A stretch of 64,000 bases of DNA from positions 280,058 through 344,057 of the forward strand of contig NZ_JAUYTP010000031.1 of NCBI RefSeq assembly GCF_030695125.1. Direction: 5' to 3'. How positions within the stretch are numbered: the stretch's first letter is position 1; each line of letters opens with the position of its first letter. The stretch comes from Allobosea sp. (GTDB lineage Bacteria > Pseudomonadota > Alphaproteobacteria > Rhizobiales > Beijerinckiaceae). The notes under the pieces were generated by a model, which had not been told where the DNA came from, made no database searches, and worked only from the letters and a program-made list of their open reading frames with translations. Below are positions 35,376 through 44,091 of this stretch, piece after piece. The position numbers were made by a program, and so were the translations under genes.

Positions 35376-36446
35376 TCAGGCCGCCTGCGCCGTCTTCACG
35401 ATGACCGTGTGGAAGGCCCGCACCAGCGCAGCGTCCAGCTTCGTGCCCATCAGCACCAGCATGTCATAGGCCTGGTCGGGCGCCAGGGGCGGTTTGTAGC
35501 TGCGGCGTTCGATCAGCGCGGCATAGATGTCGCAGATCGTGATCATCCGCACGATGTCGCTGATCTGGCCGTCCTGCAGGCGGTCGGGATAGCCCGAGCC
35601 ATCGATATATTCATGGTGCGAGCGCACGGCGGCGAGAACCTCCGGGCAGAAGCCGCCCTGCGCCAGAAGCATCGCATGGCCAATCGCCGGGTGGGTGCGC
35701 ATCACGGCCTGCTCGTCGGCGTCGAGCGCGCCGGGCTTGTGCAGAATATCGAGCGAAATCCGCGCCTTGCCGATGTCGTGCAGCACGGCCGCCCGCGTCA
35801 CCAGGCGGCGATCGCCGTCCGAAAAGCCGAGCTGATGGGCAAAGCTTGCGGCGAGCCCGGCGACGAGCATGCAATGCTGATAGGTCAGGTCGTCATAGCT
35901 CCAGACCACCTGCAACCAGTCGCCGATATCGGAGGCGGCCGCCGCCTGGCCGATCGCCTCGACGGACGCCTCGACGGCGCGCATCGCGATCGGGCGGCCG
36001 GCGGCTGCGGAGCCCAGCATGTCGGCCAGGGAGGCCGCCGCCGTGGCCAGATGGGCGCGGGTGAAGGCGCTGGCGCCCCGTTCGAGATCGGCCCCGTCCC
36101 GCTCCTGCAGCAATTGTTCGATCGTCACGACGAGGGCCGCCGCGGATGTATCGGCAGGGAGAACCTCGGTCGCACCGATGGCCCGGGCCTGGATCGTCGA
36201 TCGCGCGGTCATATCGCGCAGGAGGCACAGATAAGGCACGCCCTTTTGCCGATGACGGGCCAATGCGGCGCGCATCGCCTCGACAGTCTGGCGGTTGGCG
36301 AGATCGACATCGCTGACAATGAGGGACGGCGGTGCCTGCCGGTCCGTCGCGACCTGCGCGAGGTCAACGACCCGGCAAGGCCCCGCGAGCCCCAGGCGCC
36401 GCGTCAGGTCGGGGCTTCCGTCCGATCGGTCAGTGATCAGGATCAT
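35376..36446 (-). CDS. Response-regulator-like HD-GYP domain protein (c-di-GMP phosphodiesterase)
   Basis: 356 residues. The N-terminal ~130 form a degenerate receiver-like domain (MILITDRSDGSPDL ... LIVSDVDLANRQTVEAM). The HD-GYP domain follows, with HDIGKARISLDILHKPG, the HPAIGH helix, and HHEYIDGSGYPDRLQDGQIS, where GYP is complete. Such proteins linearise cyclic di-GMP. From the ATG at 36446 the receiver starts directly; an in-frame start at 36575 adds 43 residues without family resemblance. No neighbouring kinase. Confidence 0.85.
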   Translation of the reverse strand: MILITDRSDGSPDLTRRLGLAGPCRVVDLAQVATDRQAPPSLIVSDVDLANRQTVEAMRAALARHRQKGVPYLCLLRDMTARSTIQARAIGATEVLPADTSAAALVVTIEQLLQERDGADLERGASAFTRAHLATAAASLADMLGSAAAGRPIAMRAVEASVEAIGQAAAASDIGDWLQVVWSYDDLTYQHCMLVAGLAASFAHQLGFSDGDRRLVTRAAVLHDIGKARISLDILHKPGALDADEQAVMRTHPAIGHAMLLAQGGFCPEVLAAVRSHHEYIDGSGYPDRLQDGQISDIVRMITICDIYAALIERRSYKPPLAPDQAYDMLVLMGTKLDAALVRAFHTVIVKTAQAA

Positions 36447-36549
36447 TCGGAAAAGTTCCGTTACGGCATATCGCGCCCGAGCCAAGCATGCCAAAGGTGA
36501 AGATTGGGTTTTGCCGATCGCCCAAAATACAGGCAGGCCGGCATCCCTC

Positions 36550-38235
36550 TCAGGCCTCGACCAGCCGGCGTGCAATCACCTGCGCCTGGATTTCCGCCGC
36601 GCCCTCGAAGATGTTGAGGATGCGGGCGTCGCAGAGCACGCGGCTGATGGCGTATTCGAGCGCAAACCCGTTGCCGCCATGGATCTGCAGCGCGTTGTCG
36701 GCGGCCGCCCAGGCGACGCGGGCCGCCAGCAGCTTGGCCATGCCGGCCTCGAGGTCGCAGCGCCTCTCGGCGTCCTTTTCGCGGGCGGCGAAATAGGTCA
36801 GCTGGCGGGTGATCATGATCTCGGCCGCCATCATGGCCAGCTTGTCGGCGACGCGGGGGAAGGCGATCAGCTTCTTGCCGAACTGGACGCGCTCGCGGGC
36901 ATAACGCAGGCCGAGATCGAAGGCCGATTGCGCCACGCCGACGGCGCGTGCCGCCGTCTGGATGCGGGCGGCCTCGAAGGTCTGCATCAGCTGCTTGAAG
37001 CCCTGGCCCTCGACCCCGCCGAGCAGGTTCTCGCCCTTGACGGTGAACCCGTCGAAGGCGAGCTCGTATTCCTTCATGCCGCGATAGCCGAGCACCTCGA
37101 TCTCGCCGCCGGTCAGCCCCGCGACCGGGAAGGGATTTTCGTCGGTGCCGCGCGGCTTCTCGGCGATCAGCATGGAGAGGCCCTTGTAGCCGCTCTCCGT
37201 GGGGTCGGTGCGGACCAGCAGCGTCATGATGTCGGCGCGGACGGGATGGGTGATCCAGGTCTTGTTGCCGGAGACCTTCCAGACGTCACCGTCCTTCACC
37301 GCCCGGGTGCGCAGGCTGGCGAGGTCGGAGCCGGTGTTGGGCTCGGTGAAGACGGCGGTCGGCAGGACCTCGCCCGAGGCCAGCTTCGGCAGCCACTTTT
37401 CCTTCTGCGCAGCCGTGCCGCCGCAGAGGATGAGTTCGGCGGCGATCTCGGAACGGGTGCCGAGCGAGCCGACACCGATATAGGCGCGCGACAGTTCCTC
37501 CGAGACGACGCACATCGAGACCTTGGTCAGGCCCATGCCGCCGAATTCCTCGGGGATGGTCAGGCCGAAGACGCCGAGTTCGGCCATCTTCTCGACGACC
37601 TCCATCGGGATGTAATCGTTCTTCAGGTGCCACTCATGGGCGTGGGGCGTCACCTCGGCGGCGCAGAAGCGGCGCATCTCGGAGCGGATCGCTTCAAGAG
37701 TCTCGTCGAGGCCGGGATCGCCGACACCGGCGGCGCCGTCATCCTGGCTGAACAGGTCGACGAGGCGGGCGCGGTTCTCGGGCGTGTTGCCCTGCGCGAT
37801 CAGAGCCTGGGCGGCCGGCGTGTTCGCGGCGGCGATCGCCTTCTCGGAGAGGCCGAGCGCCGCCAGCCTGATGATCTCGCCCTGGCTCATCGGAATGCCA
37901 CCGAAGATCTGCGCGGCATATTCGCCGGCGCCGATGCGAATGGCGTAATCCTCGATCGCCCCGTAGCGGTCCTCCGCCGAGAGGCGCTCGCCATAGGCCT
38001 TGAGTTCGCGAAGCGCCATCACATAGGTCGCGAGCCAGGCGAGGCCGTGGGCGGCGTGCTGCTGCGCTTCGAGCCGGGCGGAGGAGATCTTCCCCTCCAC
38101 CGTCACCCTCGCCCGCACAGCCGCGATGGCATTCTGCAGCAGGGTCTCGAAGCCCGGCAGCGCGGCGGCGATCAGCGCGGTGGCGCTCTCGGGGGCCGGC
38201 TCGGCAACAGGAATGGCGGCGGCTTGTGCGCTCAT
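36550..38235 (-). CDS. mcd: (2S)-methylsuccinyl-CoA dehydrogenase
   Basis: 561 residues, an acyl-CoA dehydrogenase with an N-terminal extension of ~170 residues, characteristic of Mcd of the ethylmalonyl-CoA pathway (typical length ~560). Core motifs are FTEPNTGSDLASLRT (FAD/substrate), KTWITHPVRAD, and IFEGAAEIQAQVIARRL with the catalytic-base region. Oxidises methylsuccinyl-CoA to mesaconyl-CoA during C2 assimilation without glyoxylate shunt. The ccr gene of the same pathway lies 1.8 kb upstream on the same strand. Confidence 0.9.
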   Translation of the reverse strand: MSAQAAAIPVAEPAPESATALIAAALPGFETLLQNAIAAVRARVTVEGKISSARLEAQQHAAHGLAWLATYVMALRELKAYGERLSAEDRYGAIEDYAIRIGAGEYAAQIFGGIPMSQGEIIRLAALGLSEKAIAAANTPAAQALIAQGNTPENRARLVDLFSQDDGAAGVGDPGLDETLEAIRSEMRRFCAAEVTPHAHEWHLKNDYIPMEVVEKMAELGVFGLTIPEEFGGMGLTKVSMCVVSEELSRAYIGVGSLGTRSEIAAELILCGGTAAQKEKWLPKLASGEVLPTAVFTEPNTGSDLASLRTRAVKDGDVWKVSGNKTWITHPVRADIMTLLVRTDPTESGYKGLSMLIAEKPRGTDENPFPVAGLTGGEIEVLGYRGMKEYELAFDGFTVKGENLLGGVEGQGFKQLMQTFEAARIQTAARAVGVAQSAFDLGLRYARERVQFGKKLIAFPRVADKLAMMAAEIMITRQLTYFAAREKDAERRCDLEAGMAKLLAARVAWAAADNALQIHGGNGFALEYAISRVLCDARILNIFEGAAEIQAQVIARRLVEA

Positions 38236-38338
38236 GGTTTCTCTCCCTTGTGCGACGCAGCATAGGGCGAGATTTCAAAAGCCGGAATGCCTCTTTCGGC
38301 GCAAGAATGCCGCATGGCACGCCAATGCCGCTGCCGCG

Positions 38339-39223
38339 CTATTTGCGGCTGGCCAGCGCGACGCCGATGATGGTGAGCGCCATGCCGGCGATCTGGATCG
38401 GCGCCAAAGTCTCGCCGAAGAGGATCCAGGCCTCGACCGCCACCAGAGCCGGCACGAGATAGAGGAAGGTCGCGATGCGCGAGACCTCGCCGCGGCGCAG
38501 GATCAGCAGATAGAGCCCGATTCCGCCCAGCGACAGCGCCAGAACCGACCAGGCCAGGACGAGCGCCATGGTCAGGTTCCACTCGATCCGCATCGGCTCG
38601 AGCCAGAAGGCCAGCGGCAGCGTGAAGGTGAAGGCGGCGGCGTACTGGATCGTGGTGACGGTGCGCAGGTCGCCGGAGACGATGCGCGCCTTCTGGAAGA
38701 AGGAGCCGAAGGTCACCGCGACCATGCCGACGATGTTCACCGCGACGGGGATGAGGATGCCCCAGAGCGCCACCGGATCGACCCCGACCAGCTTGGGCTC
38801 CAGCACGAGCGCGATCCCGACGAAGCCGAAGGCGATGCCGGCCCAGCGGATGGCCGAGATGCGCTCGCCGACCAGCGCCGGCGCCAGCAGCGCGGTCAGG
38901 ATCGGCTGCAGGCCCGCGATCAGGCCGGAGATGCCGGCCGGCAGGCCGTGGCGCACCGCCCACCAGACGCCGCAGAGATAGATCGCGTGGAGCAGGACGC
39001 CCGAAATCGCACAGTCGAGCCAGGCGCGCGGCGTCGACGGCCAGTGCGCCCCGACCGCCAGCGACAAGGCCGCCAGCAGCACGCCCGCCGTGGCAAAGCG
39101 CACCGCGAGGAAGGTCAGCGCGTCGGCATATTGCGCCGAATAGCCCGCGACGATCCACCCCGAAGACCAGAGGAAGGTGAAGACGAGCGGGACAATGCGC
39201 AGGAAGAGGGGCGAGGACAGCAT
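38339..39223 (-). CDS. EamA/DMT-family transporter
   Basis: 294 residues with ten hydrophobic segments in two EamA repeats. The first is FTFLWSSGWIVAGYSA through LVGERISAIRWAGIAFGFVG; the second ends LFGETLAPIQIAGMALTIIG. Drug/metabolite exporter; substrate unknown. It sits between mcd and a glutathione transferase gene on the same strand, with ~100-base gaps on both sides. Confidence 0.87.
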   Translation of the reverse strand: MLSSPLFLRIVPLVFTFLWSSGWIVAGYSAQYADALTFLAVRFATAGVLLAALSLAVGAHWPSTPRAWLDCAISGVLLHAIYLCGVWWAVRHGLPAGISGLIAGLQPILTALLAPALVGERISAIRWAGIAFGFVGIALVLEPKLVGVDPVALWGILIPVAVNIVGMVAVTFGSFFQKARIVSGDLRTVTTIQYAAAFTFTLPLAFWLEPMRIEWNLTMALVLAWSVLALSLGGIGLYLLILRRGEVSRIATFLYLVPALVAVEAWILFGETLAPIQIAGMALTIIGVALASRK

Positions 39224-39327
39224 GGGACGCCTTTGCGAGCGCGATGCTCTACAGGCCTTCCGCCGCCTGCAACAGCGCGTCGGCGCCCGCCCGCCATGTC
39301 GTGACTGCGGGCGGCGGCGTTACGGCC

Positions 39328-39987
39328 TCAGTCCCGATCGGGAGCGCCGAGCGGGAAGAGATGGCGATGGGGCCGTGCCGCATCGACAGCGCGCGCAACC
39401 GAGGGGCGCGCCAGCAGCCGCGCCCGGTAGGCGCGCGTATTCGGGAAGGCAGCGTCGATCTCGTGGACCCAGTCGGCGTAGAACAGCGAGGGCGCCGCCG
39501 CGCAGTCGGCCATGGTGAAGTCGCCGCCGCAGGCCCATTCACGGCCGGCGAGCTGGCCGTCGAGCCATTGATAGGCGGTGTCGAGCAGGGCGCGCGCCTC
39601 GGCGACGCCAAGAGGGTCGCGGTCGCCTTCTGCCCGGATCCGGTCGAAGACGATCCGCATCATCGGCGTCATCACGTAATTGTCGAAGAAGCGCTCCATC
39701 GCCCGCACGGGAAGCGCCTCCTTCGGCTGCCGGGGCAGCAGGGGGCGCGGGCCGGGGTGATGCAGTTCGAGATGCTCGATGATGATGCTCGATTCGACGA
39801 CCGTCTCGGCCCCGTCGACTAGCACCGGGAAGCGCTTCAGCGGCCAAAGCGCTGCGAATTCCTCCCCGGTCTTCGGGTCCTCGCTGCTGAGCAGGCGGAG
39901 CCGGTAGGGCGTCTGGTTCTCGTCGAGGGCGATCAGCACCTTCTGCGAATAGGAGGAGAAGGGATGGGCAAAGAGCTGGAGCGACAT
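39328..39987 (-). CDS. Glutathione S-transferase family protein
   Basis: 219 residues. The thioredoxin-like N-terminal domain has LFAHPFSSYSQKVLIALDEN (Ser/Tyr region near residue 12), FPVLVDGAETVVESSIIIEHL (cis-Pro and glutathione gamma-Glu contact). The helical C-terminal domain has GGDFTMADCAAAPSLFYADW, the N-capping box. Substrate unknown. Confidence 0.87.
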   Translation of the reverse strand: MSLQLFAHPFSSYSQKVLIALDENQTPYRLRLLSSEDPKTGEEFAALWPLKRFPVLVDGAETVVESSIIIEHLELHHPGPRPLLPRQPKEALPVRAMERFFDNYVMTPMMRIVFDRIRAEGDRDPLGVAEARALLDTAYQWLDGQLAGREWACGGDFTMADCAAAPSLFYADWVHEIDAAFPNTRAYRARLLARPSVARAVDAARPHRHLFPLGAPDRD

Positions 39988-40064
39988 GGGACACCTCGTT
40001 CGGCGATTTACTTTACCGAACGTTTAAGTGTTATCGCTCCAGCGCACAAGCCTGATGACCGCGC

Positions 40065-41336
40065 CTACCCCGCCAGCGCCTCGACCACGTCCTCATAGGT
40101 GCGCAAGCCCGTGCGCGGGGCGTAGACCAGCACGGACATGTTGCCGGGCGCGTGCTCGTTCTTCCACATCTTGTGATGGGCGAGCGGGATCTTGTCCCAG
40201 GGGAAGACCTCCGACATGCAGGGGTCGAGGCGCCGGTCGATGACGAACTGGTTGGCCGCGCTCGCCTGCTTGAGATGGGCGAAATGCGAGCCCTGCACGC
40301 GCTTCTGCCGCATCCAGACATAGCGGGCGTCGAAGGTGATGTTGAAGCCCGAAGTGCCCGCGCAGAACACCACCATGCCGCCGCGCTTGGCGACGAGGCA
40401 GGAGACCGGGAAGGTCGCCTCGCCGGGATGCTCGAAGACGATGTCGACGTCCTTCTTGCCGGTGATGTCCCAGATCGCCTTGCCGAACTTGCGGGCTTCC
40501 TTGACCCAGGCGTCGTATTCCGGGCTGTTGACGGTCGGCATCTGGCCCCAGCAGTTGAAATCCTTGCGGTTGATCACGCCCTTGGCGCCCAACCCCAGCA
40601 CATAGTCGCGCTTGGTCTCGTCGGAGATGACGCCGATGGCATTGGCGCCCGAGGCGGCGCAGAGTTGCACGCCGAAGACGCCCAGGCCGCCCGAGGCGCC
40701 CCAGACCAGCACATTGTCGCCCGGCTTGATCGTGTGGGGGCTGTGGCCGAAGAGCATGCGATAGGCGGTGGCGAGCGTCAGCGTGTAGCAGGCCGCCTCC
40801 TCCCAGGAGAGGTGCCTGGGCTTGACCATGAGCTGGCGCGACTGCAACCGGCAGAACTGCGCGAAGGAGCCGTCAGGCGTCTCGTAGCCCCAGATGCGCT
40901 GCGAGGAGGAGAACATTGGGTCGCCGCCATTGCACTCCTCGTCGTCGCCGTCGTCCTGGTTGCAGTGGACGATGACCTCGTCGCCGACCTTCCAGCGCTT
41001 CACCTTGGAGCCGACCGCCCAGACGATACCCGACGCATCGGAGCCGGCGATGTGGAGCGACTGCTTGTGGACGTCGAAGGGCGAGATCGGCTGGCCCAGG
41101 CCCGCCCAGATGCCGTTGTAGTTGACGCCGCCGGCCATCACGAGCAGCAGCACCTCCTCCTCGCCGATCGCCCAGGTCGGCACCACCTCGACCTGGAAGC
41201 TGTCCTGAGGCGGCCCATGGCGCTCGCGGCGGATCGTCCAGGCATACATGTTCGCCGGCACATGGCCGAGCGGGGGCAGTTCGCCCAGTTCGTAGAGGTC
41301 CTTGAGCGGTTGCGCGGCGGCCTGCGTCTGCGACAT
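40065..41336 (-). CDS. ccrA: Crotonyl-CoA carboxylase/reductase
   Basis: 423 residues of the MDR superfamily. The long family-specific N-terminus (LYELGELPPLGHVPANMYAW), AGGVNYNGIWAGLGQPISPF, IWGYETPDGSFAQFCRLQSR, the Rossmann GASGGLGVFGVQLC, and IVFEHPGEATFPVSCLV are all hallmarks of Ccr rather than simple quinone reductases. Fixes CO2 while reducing crotonyl-CoA to ethylmalonyl-CoA with NADPH. It gives the committed step of the ethylmalonyl-CoA pathway, of which mcd is downstream on the same strand. Confidence 0.94.
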   Translation of the reverse strand: MSQTQAAAQPLKDLYELGELPPLGHVPANMYAWTIRRERHGPPQDSFQVEVVPTWAIGEEEVLLLVMAGGVNYNGIWAGLGQPISPFDVHKQSLHIAGSDASGIVWAVGSKVKRWKVGDEVIVHCNQDDGDDEECNGGDPMFSSSQRIWGYETPDGSFAQFCRLQSRQLMVKPRHLSWEEAACYTLTLATAYRMLFGHSPHTIKPGDNVLVWGASGGLGVFGVQLCAASGANAIGVISDETKRDYVLGLGAKGVINRKDFNCWGQMPTVNSPEYDAWVKEARKFGKAIWDITGKKDVDIVFEHPGEATFPVSCLVAKRGGMVVFCAGTSGFNITFDARYVWMRQKRVQGSHFAHLKQASAANQFVIDRRLDPCMSEVFPWDKIPLAHHKMWKNEHAPGNMSVLVYAPRTGLRTYEDVVEALAG

Positions 41337-41557
41337 GGTCGTCTCTCCCCTGCTTGGTCTGCCGATTGACGGTCGCGTTGGCGGCTGCGGCAGATTTGAC
41401 CGAGATCATGCACCATATGTTGCGGCGCGCCATAGGCCGAACGAACTATGATGCGCCGCAAAATCGCTCCGTCGACAGCCCCGGGCGCGCCCGGCGAAAC
41501 GCAGCAACCCTTTAACGCCCGTGGCGTATGCTGGTGGTCATTTGCCGAGGATACACC

Positions 41558-41866
41558 ATGCGCGCGCTGATGCTGATGCTGGGACTGCCGAACCTGTCGA
41601 CGCCGCAACTCGTGGTGTTCCTGGCGATCGTCGCGGTCGTGGTGCTGCTGTTCGGCTGGCTTTCGGACCTGCTTCTGGGCGATGGCGGCTTCGGCGTCGC
41701 CATCAACAGCGCGGTGGGGCTGACCGGTGCCATCCTGGGCGCCCTGCTCTGGCGCAAGCTCGGCCTGACGATCGGCACCAACCCGGCGCTGACCACGTCC
41801 TTCATCGCGCTGGGCGCTAGCCTGGTCCTGCTGATCATGCTGACGACGATCCGGCGCTGGCTTTGA
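41558..41866 (+). CDS. Small membrane protein, YeaQ/YmgE-like
   Basis: 102 residues with three hydrophobic segments (LVVFLAIVAVVVLLFGWLSD, GVAINSAVGLTGAILGALLW, TSFIALGASLVLLIMLTTI). Gly-rich middle segments resemble the GlsB/YeaQ/YmgE (transglycosylase-associated) family, but the match is weak. ATG 41558 follows CGAGGAT at the right distance; an in-frame ATG ten codons earlier is less likely. Function unknown. Confidence 0.65.
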   Translation: MRALMLMLGLPNLSTPQLVVFLAIVAVVVLLFGWLSDLLLGDGGFGVAINSAVGLTGAILGALLWRKLGLTIGTNPALTTSFIALGASLVLLIMLTTIRRWL

Positions 41867-41894
41867 CGCAGCCGCGCGAGACGTGCCGCAGCGC

Positions 41895-42665
41895 TCAGGC
41901 GGGGCGGTGCGCCGCCAGCATGTAGTTGACGTCGGTGTCGCGCGATGCCGACCAGCGATCCGTGAACGGGTTGTAGACCACGCCGGTGCTGTCGCCCAGT
42001 TCCAGCCCGCCGCGCGTGATCGCGTCGCCCAGTTCGTCGGGCGTCACGAACTTGTCCCAGTCATGGGTGCCGCGCGGCAGCCAGCGCAGAACGTATTCGG
42101 CACCGACGATGGCCAGCGCATAGGATTTCAGCGTGCGGTTCAGCGTCGCCATGACGAGCAGGCCGCCGGGCTTCACCGCCGCGCAGCAGGCGGTGACGAA
42201 GGCCTCGACATCGGCGACATGCTCGACCACCTCCATCGCGAGCACGATGTCGAAGCGCGCGCCTTCGGCCACCAGCGCCTCGATGGTCTGCTGGCGGTAA
42301 TCGATCGACAGTCCGCCGGCTTCGGCATGGGCGCTCGCCACGGCGATGTTGGTCGGGGCCGGATCAAGCCCGGTCACCTGTGCGCCGAGCCGCGCCAGCG
42401 GCTCGCAGAGCACGCCGCCGCCACAGCCGATATCGACCAGGCTCAGCCCCTCCAACGCCTGCATCGTCCAGGGATCGCGGCCGAAGCGCTCGCAGGCGAG
42501 GTCGCGGATATAGGCGAGCCTGACGGGGTTGAACTTGTGCAGGACGGCCATCGGGCCCTTCGGGTCCCACCAGGTCCTGGCGATGCCCTCGAACCGCGCC
42601 ACCTCGGCGGGATCGATCGTCGAACCGGTCCGGGTCGCGCCGTCGCGCTGCGCGGTCGCCGCCAT
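41895..42665 (-). CDS. ubiG: Ubiquinone biosynthesis O-methyltransferase
   Basis: 256 residues. It shows TIDPAEVARFEGIARTWWDP and GPMAVLHKFNPVRLAYIRD, both specific for UbiG, and the SAM-binding loop LVDIGCGGGVLCEPLARLGA. The family phrase LPRGTHDWDKFVTPDEL is near the C-terminus. It performs both O-methylations in ubiquinone synthesis. ATG 42665 is preceded by GGAG. Divergent from lysC, the usual alphaproteobacterial arrangement. Confidence 0.94.
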   Translation of the reverse strand: MAATAQRDGATRTGSTIDPAEVARFEGIARTWWDPKGPMAVLHKFNPVRLAYIRDLACERFGRDPWTMQALEGLSLVDIGCGGGVLCEPLARLGAQVTGLDPAPTNIAVASAHAEAGGLSIDYRQQTIEALVAEGARFDIVLAMEVVEHVADVEAFVTACCAAVKPGGLLVMATLNRTLKSYALAIVGAEYVLRWLPRGTHDWDKFVTPDELGDAITRGGLELGDSTGVVYNPFTDRWSASRDTDVNYMLAAHRPA

Positions 42666-42813
42666 GGTGATGCTCCATTCGCTGCCGAGCGGGCCTCGTC
42701 GCATTGACAGGCCCGCCGCTGCCCGTCATCTACACCCGCCCCGCGCCAGGCGCGAGGGTGACCTTTCGTCCCGGCTGCCGGGATTTGCAAGATGCGAGAG
42801 CCTCTGGACCGCC

Positions 42814-44052
42814 ATGGCCCGTCTGGTGATGAAATTCGGCGGCACGTCCGTCGCCACGATCGAGCGAATCCGCAACTCGGCGCTTCACGTCAAACGCGAA
42901 TTCGACGCCGGCCATGAGGTCGCGGTCGTCGTCTCCGCCATGTCCGGCAAGACCAACGAACTGGTCGGCTGGTGCAAGGAAGCGTCCGCGCTCCATGACC
43001 GCGCCGAATACGACGTCGTGGTGGCGTCGGGCGAGCAGGTCACCTCCGGCCTGATGGCGATCGTGCTGCAGGAGATGGGGCTGCCGGCGCGCTCCTGGCA
43101 GGGCTGGCAGATTCCGATCTACGGCTCGGACGCGCATGGTTCCTCGCGCATCGAGAGCGTCGACGGGGCAGGCATCCTCGCCGGCTTCGACCGCAACCGC
43201 GAGATCGCGGTGTGCTCGGGCTTCCAGGGCATGCACGCGCAGACCAACCGCATCGTCACGCTGGGGCGCGGGGGCTCGGACACTTCGGCGGTCGCGATCG
43301 CGGCGGGCCTCAAGGCGGATCGCTGCGACATCTACACCGATGTCGACGGCGTCTATACGACCGATCCACGCGTGGTGCCCAAGGCGCGGCGCATGGACCG
43401 GGTCTCCTTCGAGGAGATGCTGGAGATGGCCTCGCTCGGCTCCAAGGTCCTCCAGGTCCGCTCGGTCGAGATCGCGATGGTGCATCGCGTGCCGACCTAT
43501 GTGCGCTCCTCCTTCGACGACCCCAACCATCCCAATCCCGGCACCCTCATCTGCGACGAGGACGACATCGTGGAACAGCAGATCGTCACCGGCATCGCGT
43601 TCTCGCGCGACGAAGCCCAGATCACGCTCCGGCGCGTGGCCGACAAGCCCGGCATCGCCGCCGCGATCTTCGGCCCGCTGGCCGACGCCAACATCAATGT
43701 CGACATGATCATCCAGGTCGTCTCCGACGACCAAGCGACGACCGACATCACCTTCACCGTACCGACCGCCGATTACGAGCGCTCGCGGACGCTGCTGGAA
43801 AGCCTGCAGGGGCAGATCCACTACCAGGCGCTGCAGGGCGCGACCGACGTGGTCAAGGTTTCGGCGATCGGCGTCGGCATGCGCAGCCATGCCGGCGTCG
43901 CGGCGCGCGCCTTCCGGGCGCTGTCGGAAAAGGGCATCAACATCCGCGCCATCACCACCTCCGAGATCAAGTTCTCGGTGCTGATCGACGCCGCCTATAC
44001 CGAGCTCGCGGTGCGCACGTTACACTCGCTCTACGGGTTGGATTCGGCTTAA
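42814..44052 (+). CDS. lysC: Aspartate kinase
   Basis: 412 residues. The kinase domain starts MARLVMKFGGTSVA and has GRGGSDTSAVAIAAGLKADR and DVDGVYTTDPRVVPKAR. Two C-terminal ACT domains (about 265-405; VADKPGIAAAIFGPLADANI and GVGMRSHAGVAARAFRALSE) make feedback control by lysine/threonine likely. First step of the aspartate pathway, upstream of dapA biochemically. The annotated ATG begins the conserved kinase domain; longer in-frame starts overlap ubiG's promoter. Confidence 0.95.
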   Translation: MARLVMKFGGTSVATIERIRNSALHVKREFDAGHEVAVVVSAMSGKTNELVGWCKEASALHDRAEYDVVVASGEQVTSGLMAIVLQEMGLPARSWQGWQIPIYGSDAHGSSRIESVDGAGILAGFDRNREIAVCSGFQGMHAQTNRIVTLGRGGSDTSAVAIAAGLKADRCDIYTDVDGVYTTDPRVVPKARRMDRVSFEEMLEMASLGSKVLQVRSVEIAMVHRVPTYVRSSFDDPNHPNPGTLICDEDDIVEQQIVTGIAFSRDEAQITLRRVADKPGIAAAIFGPLADANINVDMIIQVVSDDQATTDITFTVPTADYERSRTLLESLQGQIHYQALQGATDVVKVSAIGVGMRSHAGVAARAFRALSEKGINIRAITTSEIKFSVLIDAAYTELAVRTLHSLYGLDSA

Positions 44053-44091
44053 AAAGCCACTTAATTTCGCGCAAAATTCTTCAGGGGACTC

